From Maritimibacter harenae (lineage in GTDB: Bacteria > Pseudomonadota > Alphaproteobacteria > Rhodobacterales > Rhodobacteraceae), in the NCBI RefSeq assembly GCF_009882975.1, contig NZ_WTUX01000017.1, positions 76,641 to 140,640 of the forward strand: a DNA stretch of 64,000 nt. Direction: 5' to 3'. Positions within the stretch are counted from its first letter, which is position 1, and each line of letters starts with the position of its first letter. Position numbers and translations under genes: made by a program. Positions 8,792-16,761 of this stretch are shown here, piece by piece. The notes beneath the pieces are model-generated. The model was given only the letters and a program-made list of their open reading frames with translations, had not been told where the DNA came from and did not search any database.

Positions 8792-10147
8792 ATGAAAGAC
8801 GCGAATTTCCTGAAGGAGCACAACGCCCGTCACCTGTGGCACCCGATGGCCCACCCGGCCGACAGCCTGGCCAACCCGCCCGACATCATCGTCGAGGGCG
8901 AAGGCGTCCACATCACGGACGTGGACGGCCACCGCACTGTCGACGGGGTCGGCGGCCTGTGGAACGTCAACCTTGGCTATTCCTGCCAGCCGGTGAAGGA
9001 CGCGATTGCCGCGCAACTCGACCGCCTGCCCTATTACTCGATCTTCCGGGGCACCACGAACGACAACGTCATCGAACTGGCCGAACGCCTGCGCGACTTC
9101 TTCGCCCCCGACGGGCTGACGCGCGCCTTCTACACCTCCGGCGGCTCGGACAGCGTCGAGATCGCTCTCCGGCTCGCGCGCCAGTATCACAAGATCCGGG
9201 GCGAGGCCGGCCGGGTCAAATACCTGTCGGTGAAGAAGGGCTACCACGGCACCCACACGCTGGGCGCCTCGGTCAACGGCAATGCCAATTTCCGCACACA
9301 GTACGAGCCCCTGATGCCCGGCTGCTACCACGTGCCCTCGCCCTACACCTACCGCAACCCGTTCGGCGAGACGGACCACGAGAAGCTGGCCCAACTCTGC
9401 CTGTCCGCCATCGAGGACGAGATCAAGTTCCAGGATCCCTCGACCATCGCCGCCTTCATCATGGAGCCGGTGCTGGGCGCCGGCGGGGTGATCCCGCCGC
9501 ATGAAAGCTTCATGCCCGGCGTGCGCGAGATCTGCGACAAACACGGCATTCTTCTGATCGCCGACGAAGTCATCACGGCCTTCGGGCGCACCGGCGACTG
9601 GAGCGGCTCGCGTCACTGGGGCGTGAAACCCGACCTCATGTGCACCGCCAAGGCCATCACCAACGGTTACTTCCCCTTCGGCGCGGTGATGATCTCCGAG
9701 GGCGTGGCCGAGGTCTTCGAACAGGATACCAGCGGCAAGGGGGCGATCGGCTCGGGCTACACCTATTCCGGCCACCCGGTCGGCGCCGCCGCCGCCATCG
9801 CCTGCCTTGCCGAGACCGAGCGGCTCAACGTCAAGGACAACGCCGCCGCGCGCGGCAAGCAGCTCTTCGACGGGTTGAACGCGCTCAAGGACAAGTACGA
9901 CCTGATCGGCGACGTGCGCGGCGGCCACGGGCTGATGCTCGCGCTCGAATTGGTCTCCGACCAGGGGGCCAAGACGCCGATCGACAAGAAGACCATCGGC
10001 GCCATCCACCGCGCCACCTACGAAGCAGGTGCGATGGTGCGGGTGTCGGGCAACAACATCATCCTGTCCCCGCCGCTCGTGCTGCCCGAAGCGGACGCCC
10101 GGACGATCCTCTCGGCGCTCGACGCGGGCTTCGCCAGCGTCGGCTGA
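8792..10147 (+). CDS. class III (omega) aminotransferase, PLP-dependent
   Basis: A 451-aa fold-type I aminotransferase that moves an amino group from an omega-amino donor, usually to pyruvate or 2-oxoglutarate. PLP contacts are visible: FYTSGGSDSVE, D258 in LLIADEVITAFGRTG and Schiff-base lysine K287 in MCTAKAITNGYFPFGA. The opening HLWHPM is shared by taurine-, beta-alanine- and polyamine-pyruvate transaminases. ATG 8792 has AGGAG five bases upstream and lies 11 bases behind iclR, so the two are co-transcribed. Paired with the ALDH across the divergent promoter it could turn an amine into a carboxylate. Confidence 0.9.
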   Translation: MKDANFLKEHNARHLWHPMAHPADSLANPPDIIVEGEGVHITDVDGHRTVDGVGGLWNVNLGYSCQPVKDAIAAQLDRLPYYSIFRGTTNDNVIELAERLRDFFAPDGLTRAFYTSGGSDSVEIALRLARQYHKIRGEAGRVKYLSVKKGYHGTHTLGASVNGNANFRTQYEPLMPGCYHVPSPYTYRNPFGETDHEKLAQLCLSAIEDEIKFQDPSTIAAFIMEPVLGAGGVIPPHESFMPGVREICDKHGILLIADEVITAFGRTGDWSGSRHWGVKPDLMCTAKAITNGYFPFGAVMISEGVAEVFEQDTSGKGAIGSGYTYSGHPVGAAAAIACLAETERLNVKDNAAARGKQLFDGLNALKDKYDLIGDVRGGHGLMLALELVSDQGAKTPIDKKTIGAIHRATYEAGAMVRVSGNNIILSPPLVLPEADARTILSALDAGFASVG

Positions 10148-10247
10148 GGTGCCCCGCGGCGCGAAGAGCAGCACCGGGGCCCGCCCCGGTCCGGCCTTCG
10201 CGCGCCGAAGCGCTTGCCCAATTCACCGCGTTCCATAGTGTCGACCC

Positions 10248-10550
10248 ATGTCGATCCGCCGAACCTGGATAATCGCGCTCGCCCTACCGCTCGCGATCCT
10301 GCTCGTCTTCCTCTTGTGGGGATGGTCGCGCCTGCTCGAAGCCCCGCTGGCGTGGCTTGGTTTCTACGGCAGCGTGGCCCTGCAATACGGGGCCGGCATC
10401 ATCCTGATGGCCCTGCGCCTGCGCCACGCGGGGCGCGGCGTGTTGATCCGGAACCTGGGCCTGCTGGCGCTCGCCTATGCCGCGATGTTCCTGCCGCTCC
10501 TTTTCCTGTCGATGGCGCTTGCCTGCACGTTCCTGGATGTCTGCATCTAG
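10248..10550 (+). CDS. small membrane protein, function unknown
   Basis: A 100-aa hydrophobic protein that I do not recognise. It has a basic N-terminus (MSIRRTW) and three predicted membrane spans (about residues 7-25, 35-55 and 68-95). It stands alone, 100 bases after the aminotransferase and 152 before the next small gene, and has no clear ribosome site. Confidence 0.55.
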   Translation: MSIRRTWIIALALPLAILLVFLLWGWSRLLEAPLAWLGFYGSVALQYGAGIILMALRLRHAGRGVLIRNLGLLALAYAAMFLPLLFLSMALACTFLDVCI

Positions 10551-10702
10551 GCGCCCCCGCCGGATGCCCCCCTTGTTTACAGGCCCCGCATATCGCACCC
10601 TCGGGGCGACGCACACGATCTCGAGAGACCCGGACCCGTCGGCGCAAGGCAGGCGTTGGTATCGCAAGAGCGTTCCGAGACTTACATGCAAAGGAGCTTT
10701 TC

Positions 10703-10966
10703 ATGAGCGCGCAATTGATCACTTTCCTGATCCTTGTGCCCTTCGCCCTGGCCTTCATCTACGCGGCCTATCACGAATACCGACGCTACAAGACCGAGGG
10801 CCGCGCAAGCTACGGGCTTGTCTACAACGAAGAGACCGGGACGACCCACGTCACGGGGATCGCCGACGAGGAAGAGGCCTACGACCCCGAGGATTACGAT
10901 CCGAACGACTACAACGACCCCGATATCGCGTCGGATCCCGACGAGGACGACACGTCCAAGAGCTGA
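10703..10966 (+). CDS. single-span membrane protein with acidic Asp/Tyr/Pro tail
   Basis: An 87-aa protein read from ATG 10703 with AAGGAG six bases upstream. Residues 4-22 form one membrane helix, followed by a basic patch HEYRRYKTEG and a soluble tail. The last 35 residues are extremely acidic, built on repeats of Asp-Pro and Asp-Tyr. I do not recognise a family. The tail should lie in the cytoplasm by the positive-inside rule only if the N-terminus is outside; topology is uncertain. Confidence 0.65.
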   Translation: MSAQLITFLILVPFALAFIYAAYHEYRRYKTEGRASYGLVYNEETGTTHVTGIADEEEAYDPEDYDPNDYNDPDIASDPDEDDTSKS

Positions 10967-11019
10967 ACCGCGACGCCTTCGCGGGCTCAACGATCGTGAC
11001 CCGCCTTCCCCCGATCAAG

Positions 11020-11047
11020 AAAATACCCCCGCAGAACACTGCGAGGG
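11020..11047 (-). terminator. intrinsic terminator of the homogentisate operon
   Basis: On the minus strand, 25 bases past the DUF2783 stop, a 9-bp stem (11026-11034 with 11039-11047, one U-G pair) and a four-base loop are followed by UAUUUUCUU. This is a good rho-independent terminator. Confidence 0.8.
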
Positions 11048-11071
11048 CATGTATCCTGCAACGCGTGGACC

Positions 11072-11269
11072 TCAGTGGCCGACGGTCTTGGCTGCTTCGA
11101 GCGCCGCGTCCAGCACGGCCCGGTCGCCCACCTGGTTGGCAAGCAGCAGGATCAGCCGCGCGTTCAACGCCGCGCTTTCATCGTCCGACAGCCCCTCGTG
11201 CGCCTCGATGAGCTTGGCGTAGAACCCGTCCGGGTCCGCGATGTTCGGGTCGAGGTTGAGATCGCTCAT
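11072..11269 (-). CDS. DUF2783 domain protein
   Basis: A 65-aa protein (MSDLNLDPNIADPDGFYAKLIEAHEG) matching the DUF2783 family, small helical proteins found next to flavin monooxygenases in proteobacterial aromatic clusters. It has GGAGTGACC as ribosome site and begins two bases after the FAD monooxygenase stop, so it is translated with it. It may be an accessory or chaperone subunit of that enzyme; this is inference from conserved adjacency. Confidence 0.82.
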   Translation of the reverse strand: MSDLNLDPNIADPDGFYAKLIEAHEGLSDDESAALNARLILLLANQVGDRAVLDAALEAAKTVGH

Positions 11270-11271
11270 GG

Positions 11272-12894
11272 TCACTCCTTTCCGCAGGCCTTGCGCAGGG
11301 CCGCCCGCAGCGCTTGTTCGTCGTAGGCATCCCAGCGTGCCGCGACATGCTGATCGGGCCGCACGAGGTAGACGGCCGCCTCCGCGTCGCCCAGGTAACG
11401 CTCCGCGATCAGGCCGGTCGCGTCCTCCGCGGCGGACACCGCCACGCGCGTGGCCGTCACCCCGTCCTCGGTCAGCGCCTCCGGCGCCTCCGCGTTGATC
11501 GTCAGGATCGTGAAGCCGCCGCCCAGCTTGGGCAGCAGGAACCCGTCGCCCAAGGGCGCGTCCGGGCACGGTGCACCCACCCGCGTGCGCGCCGGCCCGC
11601 CGTTCAGCGCGTCGGGGCCGTTCAGCGACAGCCCGTCATAGACACAAGGCACCGACAGGCGGCCCGAGTTCACCAGCGGCCGCGCGAAGGCGTATTGCTC
11701 GGCCAGATCCAGCACCGCGTTGCGGAACGTGTGGCTGATCTTCGACTTGGGCGTGATGAAGTCCGTCGACCGGGTCGAGTTCAGGATGTTCTCATCCGCG
11801 CCGTGCTTGCGCTCCTCGTCGTAGCTGTCGAGCAGGCTCTCGGGCGCCTTGCCCTCGATCACCAGCCCGAGCTTCCAGCCCAGGTTGTCCACGTCCTGCA
11901 TGCCGGAGTTCGCCCCGCGCGCCCCGAAGGGCGACACCTGGTGCGCCGCGTCGCCCGCGAAGATCACGCGGCCGTGGCGGAAATCCTTCATCCGGCGGCA
12001 CTGGAACGTGTAGATCGAGGTCCAGACGATGTCGTAGGACACGTCCGGCCCCAGCATCGCGTCGAGCCGCTTGCGGATGTTCTCTTCCTTGAGCTCTTCC
12101 TTGCGGTCCACGTCCCAGCCAATCTGGAAATCGACGCGCCAGACGTCGTCGGGCTGCTTGTGCAGGAGCGTGGAGGCCCCCGCCTTGTGCGTCGGCTCGA
12201 ACCAGAACCAGCGCTCGGTCGGGAAGTCCGCGTGCATGCGGATGTCGGCGATGAGGAAGCTGTCCTCGAACACCCGGCCCTCGAAGTCGAGCCCGAGCAT
12301 CCCGCGCAGGGGCGAACCCGCGCCGTCGGCCCCGATCACCCAGTCCGCGGTGATCTTGTAGCTGTCCTCGGGCGTGGTGATGTCGATCGCGACGCGGTCG
12401 CCCTTGTCCTCGACCGCGTCGACCCGGTTCTTGCCCCGGATCTCGATCGGCGCGCCCTGGGCCTGCGCCTCGCGCACGCGGTCCACGAGAAAGCGTTCGA
12501 AATAGGGCTGCTGGAGATTGATGAAGGCCGGGTACTGGTGTCCCTCCTCGGGCAGCAGGTTGAATTCGAAGACCTTCCGATCCTCGTGGAACACCTTGCC
12601 CAGGTTCCACACGACGCCCTTCTCGACCATCTCCTGGCCACAGCCATAGCGGTCGGCGATCTCGAGGCTGCGCTTGGCGAAGCAGATCGCCCGGCTGCCC
12701 ATGCCGATCCCCTCGTGGTCGTCGAGCACCACCACCGGGATGCCCTGCAGCCCGAGGTCGAGCGCGGTGGCCACGCCGATCGGCCCGCCCCCGATCACCA
12801 CCACGGGGTGGCGAACCGGCGTCTCGGCGTCCTGGTCGGCGGAGCGTTCGTACGGATACAGCTTGAACGCCAGCGAATAACGATCGTCCAGCAT
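11272..12894 (-). CDS. FAD-dependent aromatic monooxygenase (group A, MhpA-like)
   Basis: A 540-aa flavoprotein of the phenol/3-(3-hydroxyphenyl)propionate hydroxylase type. The dinucleotide motif VVVIGGGPIG is at residues 31-40, DG-motif residues at VIGADGAGSPLRG, and the FAD-ribityl motif is GRVIFAGDAAHQVSPFGARG. The C-terminus has a thioredoxin-like tail as in this family. ATG 12894 has GGGAGG upstream; the longer frame to 13002 is not conserved. It lies in the hmgA-fahA cluster, so it may hydroxylate an aromatic acid feeding homogentisate or a related ring. Confidence 0.88.
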   Translation of the reverse strand: MLDDRYSLAFKLYPYERSADQDAETPVRHPVVVIGGGPIGVATALDLGLQGIPVVVLDDHEGIGMGSRAICFAKRSLEIADRYGCGQEMVEKGVVWNLGKVFHEDRKVFEFNLLPEEGHQYPAFINLQQPYFERFLVDRVREAQAQGAPIEIRGKNRVDAVEDKGDRVAIDITTPEDSYKITADWVIGADGAGSPLRGMLGLDFEGRVFEDSFLIADIRMHADFPTERWFWFEPTHKAGASTLLHKQPDDVWRVDFQIGWDVDRKEELKEENIRKRLDAMLGPDVSYDIVWTSIYTFQCRRMKDFRHGRVIFAGDAAHQVSPFGARGANSGMQDVDNLGWKLGLVIEGKAPESLLDSYDEERKHGADENILNSTRSTDFITPKSKISHTFRNAVLDLAEQYAFARPLVNSGRLSVPCVYDGLSLNGPDALNGGPARTRVGAPCPDAPLGDGFLLPKLGGGFTILTINAEAPEALTEDGVTATRVAVSAAEDATGLIAERYLGDAEAAVYLVRPDQHVAARWDAYDEQALRAALRKACGKE

Positions 12895-12911
12895 CTTTCC
12901 CTCCCTCTGGA

Positions 12912-12939
12912 GCGGCCGGGGCGCGCGCTTGCGCCCCGG
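12912..12939 (-). terminator. strong hairpin between MBL and monooxygenase genes
   Basis: GGCCGGGGCGC (12912-12922) pairs perfectly with GCGCCCCGGCC (12929-12939) around a six-base loop. It lacks a U-run, so it more likely modulates relative expression of the two genes than ends transcription. Confidence 0.45.
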
Positions 12940-12949
12940 CCCGTGCGCC

Positions 12950-13900
12950 TCACCCCTGAAGCGCGTTCCACATTTCCTGGTCGCGCTCGGCGGTCCAGAC
13001 ACGCGGCGTGTCGATCCCGCGCGCCTCGTCGAAGGCGCGCGCGACGTTGAACGGCAGGCAGTGCTCGTAGATCGCGTAGTCGGCGAACTTCGGGTCGCAC
13101 TCGGCGCGGATCGCGTCCCAGGCGTCCTTGAGCGTGCCGCCCTGCGCGGCCACCTTCACGGCCGGCTTGTAGGTCGAGGAGACGAAGTCGCGCGTGTTCT
13201 CGATCGCAGCGTTCACCATCTCGGACCCCACGAGCGCATCGCCCCGCCCCGGCGCGATGGCCGCGAGGTCATAGGCCTTGATCGCGTCGAGCGTGGTCGA
13301 CCAGTCCTTCAGGTGCCCGTCGCCGCAGTAGCAGGCGGAGTGGTATTCCACGATGTCGCCCGTGAACATCACGTTCTGGTCGGGGACATAGACCACCGCG
13401 TCGCCCGCCGTGTGGGCGCGGCCCAGGTGCATGATCTCGACCTTCCGGTTGCCCAGGTAGACGGTCATCTTGTCGTTGAACGTGAGGGTCGGCCAGGTCA
13501 GCCCCGGGATTTCCTCGTGCCCCTGGAAAAGACGCGGGAAACGGCCGAACTCGCTGTCCCAGTCCTCCTGGCCCCGCTCCACGACCTGGGCGCGGGTGGT
13601 GTCGGTCATGATGATCTCGCGCGCGCCGTAGGCGGACGCGCCCAGCACGCGCACGGCGTGGTAGTGGGTGAGCGCGAGATGCGTGATCGGCTTGTCGGTC
13701 ACCGAGCGCACGCACTCGATCACCTTGCGCGCAAGACGCGGGGTCGCCTGCGCCTCGACGATCATGACGCTGTCGTCGCCGATGATCACGCCGGTGTTGG
13801 GGTCGCCCTCGGCGGTGAAGGCGTAAAGCCCCTCGCCCACCTCGGTGAAGCTCACCTTCTTTTCTTCCATGTCGCCTTGCGACGCGAATGCCTTAGCCAT
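12950..13900 (-). CDS. metallo-beta-lactamase-fold protein with altered metal motif
   Basis: A 316-aa MBL-fold protein encoded between fahA and the FAD monooxygenase. The fold is clear: ITHLALTHYHAVRVLGAS, GRAHTAGDAVVYVPDQNVMFTGDIVEYHS. The canonical HxHxDH is H79-Y-H81-A-V-R84, so the Asp and third His that bind the second zinc are replaced. It therefore has at most one classical site or a different activity. Fusion of context suggests a hydrolase or isomerase-like role in aromatic acid breakdown, but no function can be assigned. ATG 13900 has AAGGAG nine bases upstream; ATG 13870 is an alternative. Confidence 0.85.
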   Translation of the reverse strand: MAKAFASQGDMEEKKVSFTEVGEGLYAFTAEGDPNTGVIIGDDSVMIVEAQATPRLARKVIECVRSVTDKPITHLALTHYHAVRVLGASAYGAREIIMTDTTRAQVVERGQEDWDSEFGRFPRLFQGHEEIPGLTWPTLTFNDKMTVYLGNRKVEIMHLGRAHTAGDAVVYVPDQNVMFTGDIVEYHSACYCGDGHLKDWSTTLDAIKAYDLAAIAPGRGDALVGSEMVNAAIENTRDFVSSTYKPAVKVAAQGGTLKDAWDAIRAECDPKFADYAIYEHCLPFNVARAFDEARGIDTPRVWTAERDQEMWNALQG

Positions 13901-13906
13901 GTTCTC

Positions 13907-15172
13907 TCACTCCTTGGCCCAGTCGGGGATCGGTCGGGCGGGCAGAACCTTGCCCACGCAATCGCCGAACCCGATCGTGTATCCGTCCCCCCGCGCGTTG
14001 GCGCGCAGGGTCAGCGTGTCTCCGTCCTCGAGGAAGCTGCGCTCCTCACCGGTGTCGAGTTTCACCGGTTCCTTTCCGCCCCAGCCCAGCTCCAGGAGCG
14101 ACCCGCGCGCGCCCTTCTCGGGGCCCGAGATCGTGCCGGAGCCCAGGAGGTCGCCCACGTTCATCGGGCATCCGCTCGTGGTGTGGTGGCACAGCTGCTG
14201 CGCGGCGGAATAGTAGAGTTCCTTGTAGTTCGTGCGGCTGAGCGTGGTCGCATCCTTGCCCTCGGGCGCCAGCGCCACCTCAAGGTCGATGTCGTAGGAC
14301 ATCGGGCCCGGCTCGCGCAGGTAGGGCAGAAGCGGACGCTCGCGCTCCGGCGTCGACGTGCGGAACGGCTCCAGCGCCGCCTTGGTCACGATCCAGGGGC
14401 TGATCGAGGTCGCCGTCGCCTTGGACTGGAACGGCCCCAGCGGCTGGTACTCCCAGGCCTGGATGTCGCGCGCGGACCAGTCGTTCAGGATGACGTAGCC
14501 GAAGATCGCGTCGTCGGCCTCCTCGACCGAAACCATGTCGTCGGATGCGCGCCCCACGATCGCCCCGAACTCGAGCTCGAGGTCGAAGCGCCTGGACGGC
14601 GCGAAATGCGGAAGCTCGTCGTCCGGCCCCTTGAGCTGGCCCAGCGGCCGGCGCACGTCGGTGCCCGACACGACGACCGACGAGGCGCGCCCGTTGTAGC
14701 CGATCGGGATCGACAGCCAGTTGGGCGGCAGCGCGTTCTCGGGACCGCGGAACATCGAGCCCACGTTGAAGGCGTGGTTCTTGGCGGCGTAGAAATCGGT
14801 GTATTCCATCACCTCGATCGGCAGGTGCATGGTCACGTCCGCCTGCGGGACGAGATACTCGGCGAAGGTCACCGCCTTGTCCGACCCCTCGCCCAGGCTC
14901 TCGATCAGGAAGACCCGGAACTCGGCCCAGGTCTCGGCCCCCAGCTCCATGAAGTCGTTCCAGCTCTCGCAATCGAAGACCGGGTGATCGCCCAGCTTGA
15001 CGTGGCCGTCCTCCTCGAGCCCGGTCACGTCGAGGATCTGGTCCCCGATCGCCACGCCGCAGCGCCCCTCGTCGCTGCCCGCGACGGAAAAGACGCCATA
15101 GGGCAGGTTGTTCAGCGGAAACGGACAATCGGCGGAGTTCGCGCTCTCCACCCAGCTTTTCATCAATGCCAA
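13907..15172 (-). CDS. fahA: fumarylacetoacetase
   Basis: Hydrolyses fumarylacetoacetate to fumarate and acetoacetate, the last step of homogentisate breakdown. The 421-aa protein has the FAH N-terminal domain (SWVESANSADCPFPLNNLPYGVF) and the catalytic domain with LNDWSARDIQAWEYQPLGPFQSKA and GDLLGSGTISGPE. The start is decided by the ribosome site: AGGAGG lies seven bases before TTG 15172 but sixteen before the in-frame ATG 15163, so TTG is preferred. It follows hmgA with a hairpin-rich 117-base spacer. Confidence 0.94.
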   Translation of the reverse strand: MALMKSWVESANSADCPFPLNNLPYGVFSVAGSDEGRCGVAIGDQILDVTGLEEDGHVKLGDHPVFDCESWNDFMELGAETWAEFRVFLIESLGEGSDKAVTFAEYLVPQADVTMHLPIEVMEYTDFYAAKNHAFNVGSMFRGPENALPPNWLSIPIGYNGRASSVVVSGTDVRRPLGQLKGPDDELPHFAPSRRFDLELEFGAIVGRASDDMVSVEEADDAIFGYVILNDWSARDIQAWEYQPLGPFQSKATATSISPWIVTKAALEPFRTSTPERERPLLPYLREPGPMSYDIDLEVALAPEGKDATTLSRTNYKELYYSAAQQLCHHTTSGCPMNVGDLLGSGTISGPEKGARGSLLELGWGGKEPVKLDTGEERSFLEDGDTLTLRANARGDGYTIGFGDCVGKVLPARPIPDWAKE

Positions 15173-15205
15173 ACCGGCACCTCCTGTCGGGGTACACGTC
15201 CCCTG

Positions 15206-15256
15206 TTCATCGTTCCAAAAATACTTCGGGGAGGTCTGGAGGGGCAGCGCCCCTCC
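15206..15256. repeat. intergenic hairpin repeat, copy 1
   Basis: The core TTCATCGTTCCAAAAATAC (15206 on) is followed by TTCGGGG and a hairpin GGAGGGGC-AGC-GCCCCTCC (15238-15256). The same design recurs at 57278 and 60856. On the minus strand the hairpin is followed by a short T-run, so here it could attenuate transcription from hmgA into fahA. Confidence 0.7.
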
Positions 15257-15262
15257 AGCGGG

Positions 15263-15286
15263 TCGCCCGAAGCCTGCTTCGGGCGA
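15263..15286 (-). terminator. hairpin immediately after hmgA
   Basis: TCGCCCGAAG (15263-15272) and CTTCGGGCGA (15277-15286) form a perfect 10-bp stem with loop CCTG, four bases past the hmgA stop. It is stacked directly on repeat copy 1. Confidence 0.55.
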
Positions 15287-15289
15287 AAC

Positions 15290-16645
15290 CTATTTCAATC
15301 CCGGCGTGCCGTCGAACTTCTTCTCGAGATCGTCCCAGCAGTCGATGTAATCGTCCTGGAGCGGCGCCTCCTTGCCGGCGAACTCGGTCAGGTGCTGCGG
15401 GAAGCGGGTCTCGAACATGAACGACATCGTGTTCTCGAGCTTGGTGGGCCCGAGGTTCGAGTTCGACGCCCCCTCGAAGGCCTCGCGGTCGGGGCCGTGC
15501 GGCAGCATCATGTTGTGCAGCGACATGCCGCCCGGGACGAAGCCCTGGGGCTTGGCGTCGTACTGGCCATAGATGTTGCCCATCAGCTCGGACATGATGT
15601 TCTTGTGGTACCACGGGGGACGGAAGGTGTTCTCGGCCACCATCCAGCGTTCGCGGAAGAGCACGAAGTCGATGTTCGCGGTGCCCGGCACGCCCGAGGG
15701 TGCGGTGAGCACGGTGAAGATCGACGGGTCCGGGTGGTCGAAAAGGATCGCGCCGACCGGGCAATAGGTGGTCAGGTCGTACTTGAAGGGCGCGTAGTTG
15801 CCGTGCCAGGCGACCACGTCGAGCGGGCTCTGGCCGATCTTCGTCTCGTGGAACTGGCCGCACCACTTGATGGTGAGCGTCGAGGGCACCTCGCGGTCCT
15901 CGAAGGCCGCCACGGGCGCCTTGAAGTCGCGCGGGTTGGCCAGCGCATTGGCCCCGATCGGGCCGCGCGCGGGCATCTCGAACTTCTGGCCGTAGTTTTC
16001 GCAGACGAAGCCGCGGCACGGACCTTCCAGCACCTCGACCCGGTAGACGAGCCCGCGCGGGATGATCGCGATCTCCTGCGGCTCGATGTCGATGATGCCG
16101 AGCTCGGTGGCGAAACGCAGCTTGCCTTCCTGGGGGACGACCAGGAGCTCACTGTCTGCGGAGTAGAAATACTCGTCCACCATCGAGGTGGTGACGAGAT
16201 AGACATGCGCGGCCATGCCGACCTGCGTGTTCACGTCGCCCGCGGTGGTCATCGTGCGCATGCCGGTGAGCCAGGTGAGCTTCTCTTCCGTCTGCGGCAC
16301 CGGATCCCAGCGGTACTGGCCCAGGCTGATCACGTCCGGGTCCACGTTGGGCGCGGATTTCCAGTACGGGAGGTCGATCTTGGTGTAGCGCGTCGAATGC
16401 TTCACGCTCGGGCGGATCCGGTAGGTCCAGGTCCGCTCCGGCGGGTGCGCGGTGAAGGCGGTGCCCGACAGCTGTTCGCCGTAGAGGCCGTAATTGCATT
16501 TCTGGGGCGAATTCATCCCCTGCGGCAGGGCGCCGGGCAGCGCCTCGGTCTCGAAATCATTGCCGAAGCCGGGCATGTAGCCTTCGTGCGTGCCGGTCGT
16601 GTCGGTCGCGCGGATCATGCCCTTGGGCAGCTCGTGACGGGTCAT
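15290..16645 (-). CDS. hmgA: homogentisate 1,2-dioxygenase
   Basis: Fe(II) dioxygenase that opens the ring of homogentisate, the central intermediate of tyrosine and phenylalanine breakdown. The 451-aa product has the family opening [26 protein letters not shown] and the C-terminal cupin with [12 protein letters not shown] earlier and the iron-ligand region RHH-equivalent [14 protein letters not shown] and [14 protein letters not shown]. It is first in the minus-strand operon and faces the DMT exporter across a 116-base spacer holding a 16-bp palindrome. Confidence 0.96.
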   Translation of the reverse strand: MTRHELPKGMIRATDTTGTHEGYMPGFGNDFETEALPGALPQGMNSPQKCNYGLYGEQLSGTAFTAHPPERTWTYRIRPSVKHSTRYTKIDLPYWKSAPNVDPDVISLGQYRWDPVPQTEEKLTWLTGMRTMTTAGDVNTQVGMAAHVYLVTTSMVDEYFYSADSELLVVPQEGKLRFATELGIIDIEPQEIAIIPRGLVYRVEVLEGPCRGFVCENYGQKFEMPARGPIGANALANPRDFKAPVAAFEDREVPSTLTIKWCGQFHETKIGQSPLDVVAWHGNYAPFKYDLTTYCPVGAILFDHPDPSIFTVLTAPSGVPGTANIDFVLFRERWMVAENTFRPPWYHKNIMSELMGNIYGQYDAKPQGFVPGGMSLHNMMLPHGPDREAFEGASNSNLGPTKLENTMSFMFETRFPQHLTEFAGKEAPLQDDYIDCWDDLEKKFDGTPGLK

Positions 16646-16690
16646 GGCGTTTCTCCCGATTCCTGTTGCGCGGCTTTCCTACCAAACATT

Positions 16691-16706
16691 CGTTGCAGAT
16701 GCAACG
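16691..16706. promoter_or_regulatory. palindromic operator candidate upstream of hmgA
   Basis: CGTTGCA-GA-TGCAACG is a perfect 16-bp palindrome 46 bases upstream of hmgA and 56 upstream of the DMT exporter. Its size suits a MarR/IclR-like dimer. No regulator gene lies in this cluster, so the binding protein must be encoded elsewhere. Confidence 0.6.
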
Positions 16707-16761
16707 TTACCATGTCGCCCGTCGCGATTGACAGCCGCGCGCGGATCGGGCCTTTGGCCCC

